Shown here: one piece after another, positions 1 through 5,478 of the stretch
Numbering within the stretch: position 1 is the first letter of the stretch
Layout: the number at the start of each line of letters is the position of its first letter
Assembly (NCBI GenBank): GCA_000435975.1
Contig: FR884064.1
Span: 1-17,152, forward strand
Direction of reading: 5' to 3'
Source: Oscillibacter sp. CAG:241
GTDB lineage: Bacteria; Bacillota; Clostridia; Oscillospirales; Oscillospiraceae
Length of the DNA: 17,152 bases
The notes under the pieces: generated by a model
Told to the model about the DNA's origin: nothing
The model's input: only the letters and a program-made list of their open reading frames with translations
The model's database searches: none
Program-made: the position numbers and the translations under genes

Positions 1-107
1 ACAAAGTCGCCCTTTTTCACGGTATCGCCTTCCTTGACATACCATTTGCTCAGGATGGCGCTGTCCTCGGACAGGCCCTTCTGAGGCATACGAATCAATG
101 AAGCCAT
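1..107 (-). CDS. Lipoyl-domain protein, 2-oxo-acid dehydrogenase E2-like (partial, N-terminus only)
   Basis: The first 35 residues are visible; the rest lies beyond the left edge. They begin MASLIRMPQKGLSEDSAILS and continue to a KEGDTVKKGD stretch at residues 25-34. This is the standard start of a biotinyl/lipoyl attachment domain of dihydrolipoamide acyltransferases (E2 of pyruvate, acetoin or branched-chain dehydrogenases). The lipoylated lysine would fall just outside the window. The ATG at 105-107 has an AAGGAGG ribosome binding site about 11 nt upstream, and only 18 nt separate it from the stop of the upstream transaldolase-like gene, so the two are probably one operon. A lone lipoyl carrier or a biotin-type carrier domain cannot be excluded from so short a piece. 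Confidence 0.75.
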   Translation of the reverse strand, partial: MASLIRMPQKGLSEDSAILSKWYVKEGDTVKKGDF

Positions 108-125
108 AGTAGCGCGTTCCTCCTT

Positions 126-1505
126 TTACGCCTTGAAATCGTCCTCGATCTCCTGATAGGCGGCGGTGAAGTTGTTGAAGAAGCCCACGAACGGGGGATA
201 GGAGAACAGGTCCTCCCAGGTCAGCAGACCCTCCTCGGGATCGGAGTAAGCCTGGTTGAACACCTTGCTCTGCTTCAGGACCTCCATGTACTTCTCCTCG
301 GTGGGCTGGTCAATGATGGAAGCCAGCGGAGTGGGGTTGGCGTCGAATTCCTCCACCTTGCCGGTGACGGTGGTGATCAGGAAGGGCGCGCCGTCCACAG
401 GAGCCATGGAGTTCTGGATGTGCCAGGGGCCGCGGACAGCAGCGGACATAATGGACAGGTTCTTATAGCCGCGCTGGGCCAGCATGCGATAGGACTTGCG
501 CATAACGGCCTCGGAGCCGTGGCGGGCGATGACCTTGGCGTCTGCCACGCCCTTGGACTCCAGCTCGGCGGCGATCTTGTCGTCCAGCTGGCCGGCCATC
601 AGCACCAGATACTCCTGGTCGCGGCCCTTGCTCAGCAGCTCGGCGAAGGCCATGTGCTGGGTGATGGAGAAGTTCAGGGTCATGCACAGGCGATAGCCCT
701 CCTCCAGCAGCACCTTCACGGCGGGCAGGGATGCCTCAACGGCAGGCAGCTTGTACACCACGTTGGGCTTGTCCATGTTCAGCTCCTTGGCCATGGCCCG
801 GTTCCAGAAGTGGACCTGGTCGATCATGGCCTGGGTGTTGCGGATCTCGCGGGGGTCGACCTGCAGGCACACAAAGCCGTACTGGCCGTTGGTGGCCTCA
901 TAAATGGGAGCCAGGGCCCGGGCGCTGATGGCGCAGACCTTGGTGAACATCTGGGATGCCATGTCGGCGGTGGAGGCGCCGGGATTCTCGCGCTTGATCT
1001 GCTCCACCAGGGAGGCGTACTTCTCGGGGAAGTCCTTCTTATAGCCCTGGATCTTGCAGGGGTTGCTGGTGCACCAGCGGGCGCCGCGGCGCAGGGAGTG
1101 ATCCAGGCCGGAGGCGTAGTCATGGCCCCAGACGGTGTTCAGCTTGCCCTGGCGGTACAGGTCGCCCATCTTGCGCATGGAGCTGTTGGCGATGGATTCG
1201 ATCTCCTGGCGGGCAGCCTTGACAGCCTCGCCGCAGCCAAAGCCCTCGGCAAAGGCCAGCAGGTCCTCGGAGGCGGCCACGCGGGTGTCGTCGTCCACCA
1301 GCTTTGTCAGGGTCCAATCGGCCAGGGCAGAGCGCAGATCAATGGCGATCTCCACGGCGGTCTGCACATAGGCGTCCTTATTCTGAAGATCATCGGCAAC
1401 CAGGGCCTTCAGTTCTTCCTTCAGAGAGAAGATGCTGTCATGGAAGCTGCTGACAGAGTCAGGGAACAGGATCGGACGGCGCTTCAGGGTTGCATACTCA
1501 CTCAT
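126..1505 (-). CDS. Transaldolase-family protein with long N-terminal extension (459 aa)
   Basis: Transaldolases transfer or release a dihydroxyacetone unit through a lysine Schiff base in a TIM barrel. Three family landmarks are visible: TSNP at residues 146-149 (GARWCTSNP), the candidate Schiff-base lysine K252 in NVVYKLPA followed by GYRLCMTLNFSITQ on the next strand, and AGQLDD around 304-309, matching the GR(L/V)DD element of the family. The barrel starts only near residue 120-145, so there is an N-terminal extension of about 120-140 residues, mostly helical in appearance, that ordinary transaldolases of 220-390 residues lack. The start is set by AGGAG 8-9 nt before ATG at 1503-1505. It is divergent from the DeoR gene and 18 nt upstream of a lipoyl-domain gene. 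The fold assignment is fairly safe; the substrate is unknown. Confidence 0.8.
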   Translation of the reverse strand: MSEYATLKRRPILFPDSVSSFHDSIFSLKEELKALVADDLQNKDAYVQTAVEIAIDLRSALADWTLTKLVDDDTRVAASEDLLAFAEGFGCGEAVKAARQEIESIANSSMRKMGDLYRQGKLNTVWGHDYASGLDHSLRRGARWCTSNPCKIQGYKKDFPEKYASLVEQIKRENPGASTADMASQMFTKVCAISARALAPIYEATNGQYGFVCLQVDPREIRNTQAMIDQVHFWNRAMAKELNMDKPNVVYKLPAVEASLPAVKVLLEEGYRLCMTLNFSITQHMAFAELLSKGRDQEYLVLMAGQLDDKIAAELESKGVADAKVIARHGSEAVMRKSYRMLAQRGYKNLSIMSAAVRGPWHIQNSMAPVDGAPFLITTVTGKVEEFDANPTPLASIIDQPTEEKYMEVLKQSKVFNQAYSDPEEGLLTWEDLFSYPPFVGFFNNFTAAYQEIEDDFKA

Positions 1506-1606
1506 GATGAATTCTCCTTTTCAAATATGGTTCTATATTGAATAAAGGTATGACTGGTTCGATCCGGCCGGGCCGGAGCACAGGCGCGTTCATTTTGTTA
1601 AGAAAT

Positions 1607-1638
1607 AAACATTTTCACATCGTTATAAAACATTTTCA
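1607..1638. repeat. Candidate operator: AAACATTTTCA direct repeat, 21-bp spacing
   Basis: AAACATTTTCA occurs at 1607-1617 and again, identically, at 1628-1638. Start-to-start distance is 21 bp, two helical turns, so both copies face the same side of the helix. A related copy in the opposite orientation (TGAAAATGCTTTT) lies at 1722-1734. One copy sits within the spacer of the candidate minus-strand promoter and the other just downstream of its -10, the layout expected for a repressor site. Confidence 0.45.
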
Positions 1639-1650
1639 AACGCCTTGGAA
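1622..1650 (-). promoter_or_regulatory. Candidate promoter of the transaldolase-like/lipoyl operon
   Basis: Read on the minus strand, TTCCAA (1645-1650) and TATAAC (1622-1627) are separated by 17 nt. The -35 is a weak match. Transcription would start near 1615, leaving a leader of about 110 nt before the ATG at 1505. The AAACATTTTCA repeats overlap it. Confidence 0.35.
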
Positions 1651-1962
1651 CACTCTTTTATCATAATTTGATTTTAGCAATGAAGTGTCTCAGAGTCAAC
1701 ATGGAGTATTCGCTAAAAAAATGAAAATGCTTTTGTTAAATGTGCATAATAAATTTGTAAATAACATGTTCGGACATTTTTCAGACGCAAAATAACATGA
1801 AATTTGCTTCATTCGAACAAAGCGGCGTATCCTGGCAGAACTCGCCGGAACGGAACCGCCGGGCAGATTTGGGAGCCGACCCCTGGATGCCCGGTGTTTT
1901 GCCGAAAAAAGTATGCAATTTTCATATAGGCGAACAATCAAACGGTTTCTTGCCTTTTTTTC

Positions 1963-1991
1963 TTGACAAAATAACGTCAATGGAATAAAAT
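1963..1991 (+). promoter_or_regulatory. Promoter of the DeoR-family regulator
   Basis: TTGACA (1963-1968) and TAAAAT (1986-1991) are separated by exactly 17 nt, close to the sigma-A consensus. Predicted transcription start is near 1998, giving a 5' leader of about 115 nt. AAAATAAC overlaps the end of the -35 and, again, the -10, which would suit autoregulation. Confidence 0.7.
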
Positions 1992-2113
1992 AACAAGTGA
2001 ACATTTTGCCCTGTTTCTCGGGTCTTGTCCGAACGGGCATCTGTTGGGATAGAAAGAATGTCCGCGAGGTCCGGCGCAGCAGCCGTTTCTCCGGAGGCAG
2101 GAGTGCAACAATC

Positions 2114-2878
2114 ATGAAAAACGAACGACGAAGCCAGATCAAGGCTTATATTTCCGAACACAAGAGCGCCCGCATTGAGGATCTGGCCAAGCAGAATCCC
2201 GATGTGTCCCTGATGACTCTGCGCCGCGACCTGGCTGCGCTGGAGGAGGAGGGCTTCCTGGTCCGCGTCCGCGGCGGCGCCTACATCAACAGCACCCCCC
2301 CTGCCACCCAGGCAGAGGACCTTTACAGCCGGCGCGAGATCTCCAACGTAGAGGCTAAGACCATCATCTGCGAGAAGGCGCTGCCCTTTCTGGAGGAAAA
2401 GCGCTCCATTTTCTTCGATGCGGGCACCACGCTGATGACCCTGGTGCGCAGGATCCCCGATCAGGATCTGGTGGTGTTCACCTCCGCCCCCAACATCGCC
2501 ATGGAGATCGTCATGCGCACCACCATGCCCCAGGTGTCTCTGCTGGGCGGCAGCCTGTCCCGCAATACCATCTCCTGTTCCGGCCATCTGACCCTGGAAT
2601 ACCTGCGCTCCATCAATATCGACGTGGCGTTCATGGCCACCTCCGGCTATTCGGTGGAAAATGGCTTTTCGTCCGGCAACCCCTATGAGGCCAGCATCAA
2701 AACCGAGATCGTCCGCAAGGCGCACAAGGTCATCATGCTGATGAGCAGCGACAAGGTGGGCCGCAATCTGCCCTATACCTTCGCCCGCATGGAGGATATC
2801 GACGTGCTGATCTGCGAACAGGAACCGGAGCCCGACGTGATGGCCGCCGCCCGCCAGGGTGGTGTCACCGTGCTGTAA
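2114..2878 (+). CDS. DeoR-family transcriptional regulator (254 aa)
   Basis: This is a DNA-binding repressor or activator that usually senses a sugar phosphate. Residues 5-56 form the N-terminal winged helix-turn-helix, with recognition region VSLMTLRRDLAALEEEG and the family's VRVRGGA end. The C-terminal sensor domain shows FDAGTT (101-106), LLGG (143-146), ATSGYS and SSDKVG (211-216), the phosphate-contacting loops of the DeoR/RpiA-like fold. The start is ATG 2114, with AGGAG 10 nt upstream; an in-frame upstream extension to 1997 has no such site and would add residues the family lacks. Length matches the family norm of about 250. It lies between two transaldolase-family genes and most likely controls both; a sugar phosphate made or consumed by them is the probable inducer (inference). 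Confidence 0.92.
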   Translation: MKNERRSQIKAYISEHKSARIEDLAKQNPDVSLMTLRRDLAALEEEGFLVRVRGGAYINSTPPATQAEDLYSRREISNVEAKTIICEKALPFLEEKRSIFFDAGTTLMTLVRRIPDQDLVVFTSAPNIAMEIVMRTTMPQVSLLGGSLSRNTISCSGHLTLEYLRSINIDVAFMATSGYSVENGFSSGNPYEASIKTEIVRKAHKVIMLMSSDKVGRNLPYTFARMEDIDVLICEQEPEPDVMAAARQGGVTVL

Positions 2879-2900
2879 GCGCACATATGCAATCAAATCA

Positions 2901-2933
2901 AGCAGCCGCCCCTGTGCCGGGGCGGCTGCTTTT
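2901..2933 (+). terminator. Rho-independent terminator after the DeoR gene
   Basis: A perfect 12-bp stem (AGCAGCCGCCCC at 2901-2912 with its complement at 2919-2930) with a 6-nt loop is followed by a short T run. It isolates the regulator from the downstream transaldolase gene, which therefore needs its own promoter. Confidence 0.85.
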
Positions 2934-3008
2934 CTGTGCCTTTATCACAAAAACAGATCAAATATTCTGGTATATATAACAGTATTTTGAGCTATTTATT
3001 GTTTCTTC

Positions 3009-3037
3009 TTGCAAAGAAGATGCGATGATGTTATTTT
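3009..3037 (+). promoter_or_regulatory. Candidate promoter of the second transaldolase gene
   Basis: TTGCAA (3009-3014) and TATTTT (3032-3037) are separated by 17 nt, within an AT-rich 167-bp gap after the terminator. An alternative -10 (TATATATAAC around 2970-2981) has no convincing -35. The AAACATTTTCA repeat found at the divergent promoter is not present here. Confidence 0.45.
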
Positions 3038-3101
3038 TGTGTTAGAAAAGGCGGCCAGACCCCGCCACCGGCATTTTTTATGGAAAAGGAGAGCACACAT
3101 C

Positions 3102-4175
3102 ATGAAAACCTATGAAAGCCCGCTGCAGGAGGCGGCGGAGCGCTTCCCCCAGACGCTGCTTTGGAACGACTCCTGCGGCGTGGCGGATCTGAATCTGGCC
3201 CTGCGTCACGGCGCCACCGGCGCCACCTCCAACCCCGTCATCGTGGGCAACGTTCTGCGCAAGGAGATGGCCGATTGGAAGGATCGGCTCAATGCCCTGA
3301 TCCATGTGGAAATGCCCGACGCCACGGATGAGGAAATCTGCTGGGCTTTGTCCAAGGAGGCCGCCCTGAAGGGCTCCAACATGCTGCTGCCCATGTTCCG
3401 GGAGAGCAGCGGCGTCAAGGGCTGGCAGGCCATGCAGGTAAACCCCCGCTTCTACCGCAGCACGGAAAAGACCGTGGCCCACGCCGCCGAGCTGTCCGCG
3501 CTGAATGAGAACATTCTCATCAAGATGCCCGTGTCCACCGCCGACATTCCCGCTCTGGAGGAGTGCGCCTATCGGGGCATCTCCGTCAACGGTACCGTCT
3601 GCTTCGGCATCCCCCAGGCCGTGGCCGTGGCCGAGGCCGTGGAGCGCGGCCTGAAGCGCCGGGAGGCCGAGGGCAAGCCCATTGACAACGTGCATTGCAG
3701 CTGCACCATCATGACCGGCCGCCTGGACGACTATATGAAGGCCCTGGTGGCTGAGCGGGAGGTGCCCATCACCCAGGAATATCTGGATTGCTGCGGCGAG
3801 GCCCTGTTCAAGAAGGTCTACAAGCTGTACAAGCAGCGGGGCTATCGCCTGAAGCTGCTGGTGGCCAACAACAACAGCCACTTCCTGTGGAGCCGTTTCC
3901 TGGGCGGCGATATTCTGATGACCATCAACCCCCTGTGGTGGCGGCGGATGAACGGCGCCAGGCTGCCCATCCACGAAACCATCAACGAAGAGGTCCCCCA
4001 GTACATCGTGGACGAGCTGCTGGACAAGCTGCCGGAGTATCGGGCCGTTTACTTTGAGGACGGCCTGCAGGTCTCCGAGTTCAACCAGTACGGCGCCTTC
4101 AAGCGCACCATGAATGAGTTCTTCACCGGCTACGCCTCCTTCCTGGAGTATCTGCGCGGCTTTATGCTGCCCTGA
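3102..4175 (+). CDS. Transaldolase family protein (357 aa)
   Basis: A Schiff-base aldolase of the transaldolase family, probably cytoplasmic. Visible landmarks in order: LWNDS at 20-24 (D23 in the position of the conserved N-terminal aspartate), GATSNP at 40-45, NENILIKMP at 135-143 with K141 the candidate Schiff-base lysine, SVNGTVCFGIPQAVAVAEA on the following strand and helix, and GRLDD at 206-210. Length fits a classical TalB-like protein (about 320-390) rather than the 220-residue fructose-6-phosphate aldolase type. Start ATG 3102 has AGGAG 10 nt upstream; an in-frame extension to 3009 would run through the promoter. It is a distant paralogue of the 459-residue protein across the DeoR gene, sharing the TSNP, Lys and GxLDD elements. 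Whether it is a pentose-phosphate enzyme or acts on another ketose phosphate cannot be told from sequence alone. Confidence 0.85.
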   Translation: MKTYESPLQEAAERFPQTLLWNDSCGVADLNLALRHGATGATSNPVIVGNVLRKEMADWKDRLNALIHVEMPDATDEEICWALSKEAALKGSNMLLPMFRESSGVKGWQAMQVNPRFYRSTEKTVAHAAELSALNENILIKMPVSTADIPALEECAYRGISVNGTVCFGIPQAVAVAEAVERGLKRREAEGKPIDNVHCSCTIMTGRLDDYMKALVAEREVPITQEYLDCCGEALFKKVYKLYKQRGYRLKLLVANNNSHFLWSRFLGGDILMTINPLWWRRMNGARLPIHETINEEVPQYIVDELLDKLPEYRAVYFEDGLQVSEFNQYGAFKRTMNEFFTGYASFLEYLRGFMLP

Positions 4176-4201
4176 GCACGCCGGCCATCCGAATAAGCAA
4201 A

Positions 4202-4233
4202 AAGCGCCGCGAAGCAAATGCTTCGCGGCGCTT
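4202..4233. terminator. Strong hairpin between convergent genes, likely bidirectional terminator
   Basis: A perfect 14-bp stem (AAGCGCCGCGAAGC at 4202-4215, complement at 4220-4233) has a loop AAAT. The T run lies on the minus-strand side (complement of AAAAA at 4199-4203), so it best terminates the minus-strand pair starting at 5064. It may also stop transcription leaving the transaldolase gene. Confidence 0.8.
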
Positions 4234-4290
4234 CAGCTTGTCAAAAAAAGAGCCAAGTCATTCCCGGGTGCTGCACGCCAGGAGTGAGTA

Positions 4291-4560
4291 TCAGACCTGG
4301 GTGATATCGGACGTTCTTCCCACACCCACACCTGCCGCGTCGGCAGCCCGAGCTTTGGCCTGGGCGATGATAGCCGGAAGCTGGTCCTTGGGAATCACCA
4401 TGATCCTGCCGTTGGCGTCGTAGCGGGGATACATGCCGTTGAAATAGACGACGCCGGTTTCCGCGTCCACGAAAACGAGTACTGGAAGCGGATAATTTTG
4501 CGGGATATATCCTGAGCCTATATACATCTTAATTACAGAATCTATTTGAATCAGCTGCAT
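4291..4560 (-). CDS. Hypothetical protein (89 aa)
   Basis: No family is recognised with confidence. The protein has no signal peptide or membrane helix. The core LPVLVFVDAETGVVYFNGMYP (about residues 25-45) looks like a beta-hairpin with a turn at DAETG, followed by RYDANGRIMVIPKD and an alanine-rich helix (about 62-78). Small Clostridial proteins of the DUF6440 type share a DxETGV hairpin, but the match is too thin to assign. A purine-rich ribosome binding site (AAGGGGG) precedes the ATG at 4558-4560 by about 7 nt and lies in the 12-nt gap after the upstream 163-residue gene, so the two are co-transcribed and probably co-translated. Codon use is visibly more AT-rich than in the flanking operons. 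Confidence 0.65.
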   Translation of the reverse strand: MQLIQIDSVIKMYIGSGYIPQNYPLPVLVFVDAETGVVYFNGMYPRYDANGRIMVIPKDQLPAIIAQAKARAADAAGVGVGRTSDITQV

Positions 4561-4572
4561 TGTATTTCCCCC

Positions 4573-5064
4573 TTAAAGCCGTTTCAGGCTGTCTTTGCGG
4601 CGCTGCTTTTCCCGCTCCTCGGCAAGCTGGCGAGGGCTGATAACAGCGTATCCGATGGTAATATAATCACCTTCACCTATATAGCGGGTAATGGGACGGT
4701 ATTCGCCGCCAAAGCGCTTTGCGATTTCAGAAGCCAGAGTCATTGCCATTTTTTCACTGACGACATATCCATGAGATTCAAAATTGTATTCGAATCGTCC
4801 TCCACATAGGGACCGAAAAGCAATATGTCCACCATACGAACCGCTTGCTGATCTTTCCTTGCTGCTGGAGTGATACACAGCGGCCCCGTCAAAGTCAGGG
4901 GCCGTTCGCTCAATGGTGGCGATGACATCATCCACGAGTTCCCGCTGTGCGGCGTTTTTGGGATGCTTGCTTTCCTCATCCCGTTTTGCTCTTACGGACT
5001 TAATCACTACAAAGAGCACTACCCAAAAAAGAATACCCGGCAGAGCCTGTATGTATTCATTCAC
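4573..5064 (-). CDS. Hypothetical membrane-anchored protein (163 aa), GTG start
   Basis: No known family is recognised. Residues 8-23 (PGILFWVVLFVVIKSV region) form one membrane helix, followed by a charged linker (AKRDEESKHPKN) and a soluble domain of about 125 residues that contains a strand-rich stretch HIAFRSLCGGRFEYNFESHGYVVSE and ends in a basic tail (EEREKQRRKDSLKRL). The N-terminus most likely faces out and the domain lies in the cytoplasm by the positive-inside rule. I chose the GTG at 5064 because AAAAGGGGG lies 6-7 nt upstream; an ATG at 5121 would add 19 residues, overlap the promoter and have no ribosome binding site. It is divergent from the XRE gene and forms a two-gene operon with the 89-residue gene. 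Confidence 0.65.
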   Translation of the reverse strand: MNEYIQALPGILFWVVLFVVIKSVRAKRDEESKHPKNAAQRELVDDVIATIERTAPDFDGAAVYHSSSKERSASGSYGGHIAFRSLCGGRFEYNFESHGYVVSEKMAMTLASEIAKRFGGEYRPITRYIGEGDYITIGYAVISPRQLAEEREKQRRKDSLKRL

Positions 5065-5111
5065 AAAATATCCCCCTTTTCTCTCAGAATCGCGTGAAAT
5101 AGACTGCTCGC

Positions 5112-5141
5112 AGTATATCATATCAATTCGATATGTGTCAA
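5112..5141 (-). promoter_or_regulatory. Promoter of the two hypothetical genes
   Basis: On the minus strand TTGACA (complement of 5136-5141) and TATACT (complement of 5112-5117) are separated by 18 nt. Transcription would start near 5105, about 40 nt before the GTG start. The spacer is occupied by a perfect dyad (entered separately). Confidence 0.65.
5119..5135. promoter_or_regulatory. Candidate operator dyad CATATC-N5-GATATG
   Basis: A perfect 6-bp inverted repeat with a 5-nt centre fills the space between -35 and -10 of the minus-strand promoter. ATATC (5141-5145) and GATATC (5166-5171) recur toward the XRE gene. The size and place suit a small Cro/C1-type dimer, so the adjacent XRE protein is the obvious candidate ligand (inference). 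Confidence 0.5.
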
Positions 5142-5190
5142 TATCCGTATATATGAATTATAGCAGATATCAGAATCCGTACATAGTTTT

Positions 5191-5196
5191 TATACT
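5191..5196 (+). promoter_or_regulatory. Possible -10 element of the XRE gene
   Basis: TATACT lies 26 nt before the XRE start codon, with transcription expected from about 5203. No recognisable -35 is present at the right distance, so the promoter would need an activator or be weak. Confidence 0.25.
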
Positions 5197-5222
5197 GTTT
5201 GGTACGAAAGGGGTGTCTGCCA

Positions 5223-5423
5223 ATGATAAGCTACGAACCGCTGTTCCGGACCATGAAGGAAAAAGGCGTGACCTCGTACCGGCTGGGAAAGCTGGGCTTC
5301 CCGCTGTCCAACTTCTATGCCATGAAGCACGGCGACAACGTATCGACCCACACTATCAATCAGCTCTGCCGCCTGCTGCAATGCCGCGTGGAGGACGTGA
5401 TGGAGTATATAGACGAGGAATAA
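5223..5423 (+). CDS. Small XRE/Cro-type helix-turn-helix regulator (66 aa)
   Basis: A single-domain DNA-binding protein that probably works as a dimer. Nearly the whole length is one five-helix Cro/C1-type domain: helix 1 SYEPLFRTMKEKG, the turn helix TSYRLGKLG, recognition helix PLSNFYAMKHGD, then STHTINQLCRLLQCRVEDVMEYI, the standard end of these domains. There is no effector domain. The ATG at 5223 has an AAAGGGG site about 10 nt upstream; an upstream ATG at 5199 in the same frame would overlap the candidate -10. It is divergent from two genes of unknown function whose promoter holds a dyad, so it probably represses that operon and perhaps itself. It may equally be a solitary housekeeping regulator of the common Clostridial 65-75-residue class. 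Confidence 0.85.
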   Translation: MISYEPLFRTMKEKGVTSYRLGKLGFPLSNFYAMKHGDNVSTHTINQLCRLLQCRVEDVMEYIDEE

Positions 5424-5426
5424 GCG

Positions 5427-5462
5427 AAAAAACCCGGGACGGCCAGGCCGTTCCGGGTTTTT
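5427..5462. terminator. Bidirectional terminator between the XRE gene and the GH13 gene
   Basis: AAAAAACCCGGGACGGCC (5427-5444) pairs with the sequence ending CCGGGTTTTT (to 5462), with one G-T wobble. A run on the left and T run on the right mean it works for both convergent transcripts. Confidence 0.85.
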
Positions 5463-5478
5463 CGTTGGGGAAATGCAT

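Larger units (their letters stand above)
1506..2113. promoter_or_regulatory. Divergent regulatory region between the transaldolase-like gene and the DeoR gene
   Basis: This 608-bp AT-rich stretch has no supportable gene. It holds a candidate promoter for each direction (entered separately) and several short repeats. AAATAACATG occurs at 1759-1768 and 1790-1799, exactly 31 bp apart, and AAAATAAC recurs at 1968-1975 and 1987-1994, inside the regulator's promoter. TGTTCG at 1767-1772 and CGAACA at 1814-1819 and 1931-1936 resemble half-sites bound by some DeoR-family proteins such as GlpR. Which of these, if any, is the true operator is inference. Confidence 0.55.

Noticed and set aside
1720..1736. 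Catabolite-response (cre) site
   Set aside because: It mismatches the cre consensus at about three conserved positions and fits the inverted AAACATTTTCA box better.
1696..2142. A 148-codon minus-strand frame in the divergent regulatory region
   Set aside because: It crosses the strong DeoR promoter, has no ribosome binding site and its composition is not protein-like.
3080..3115. An 11-codon frame (MEKESTHHENL) overlapping the transaldolase start, as a leader peptide
   Set aside because: Its ATG has no ribosome binding site, and its own first codons contain the site used by the real gene.
3078..4217. A 379-codon minus-strand frame opposite the second transaldolase
   Set aside because: It has no recognisable domain and runs through the terminator hairpin at 4202-4233.
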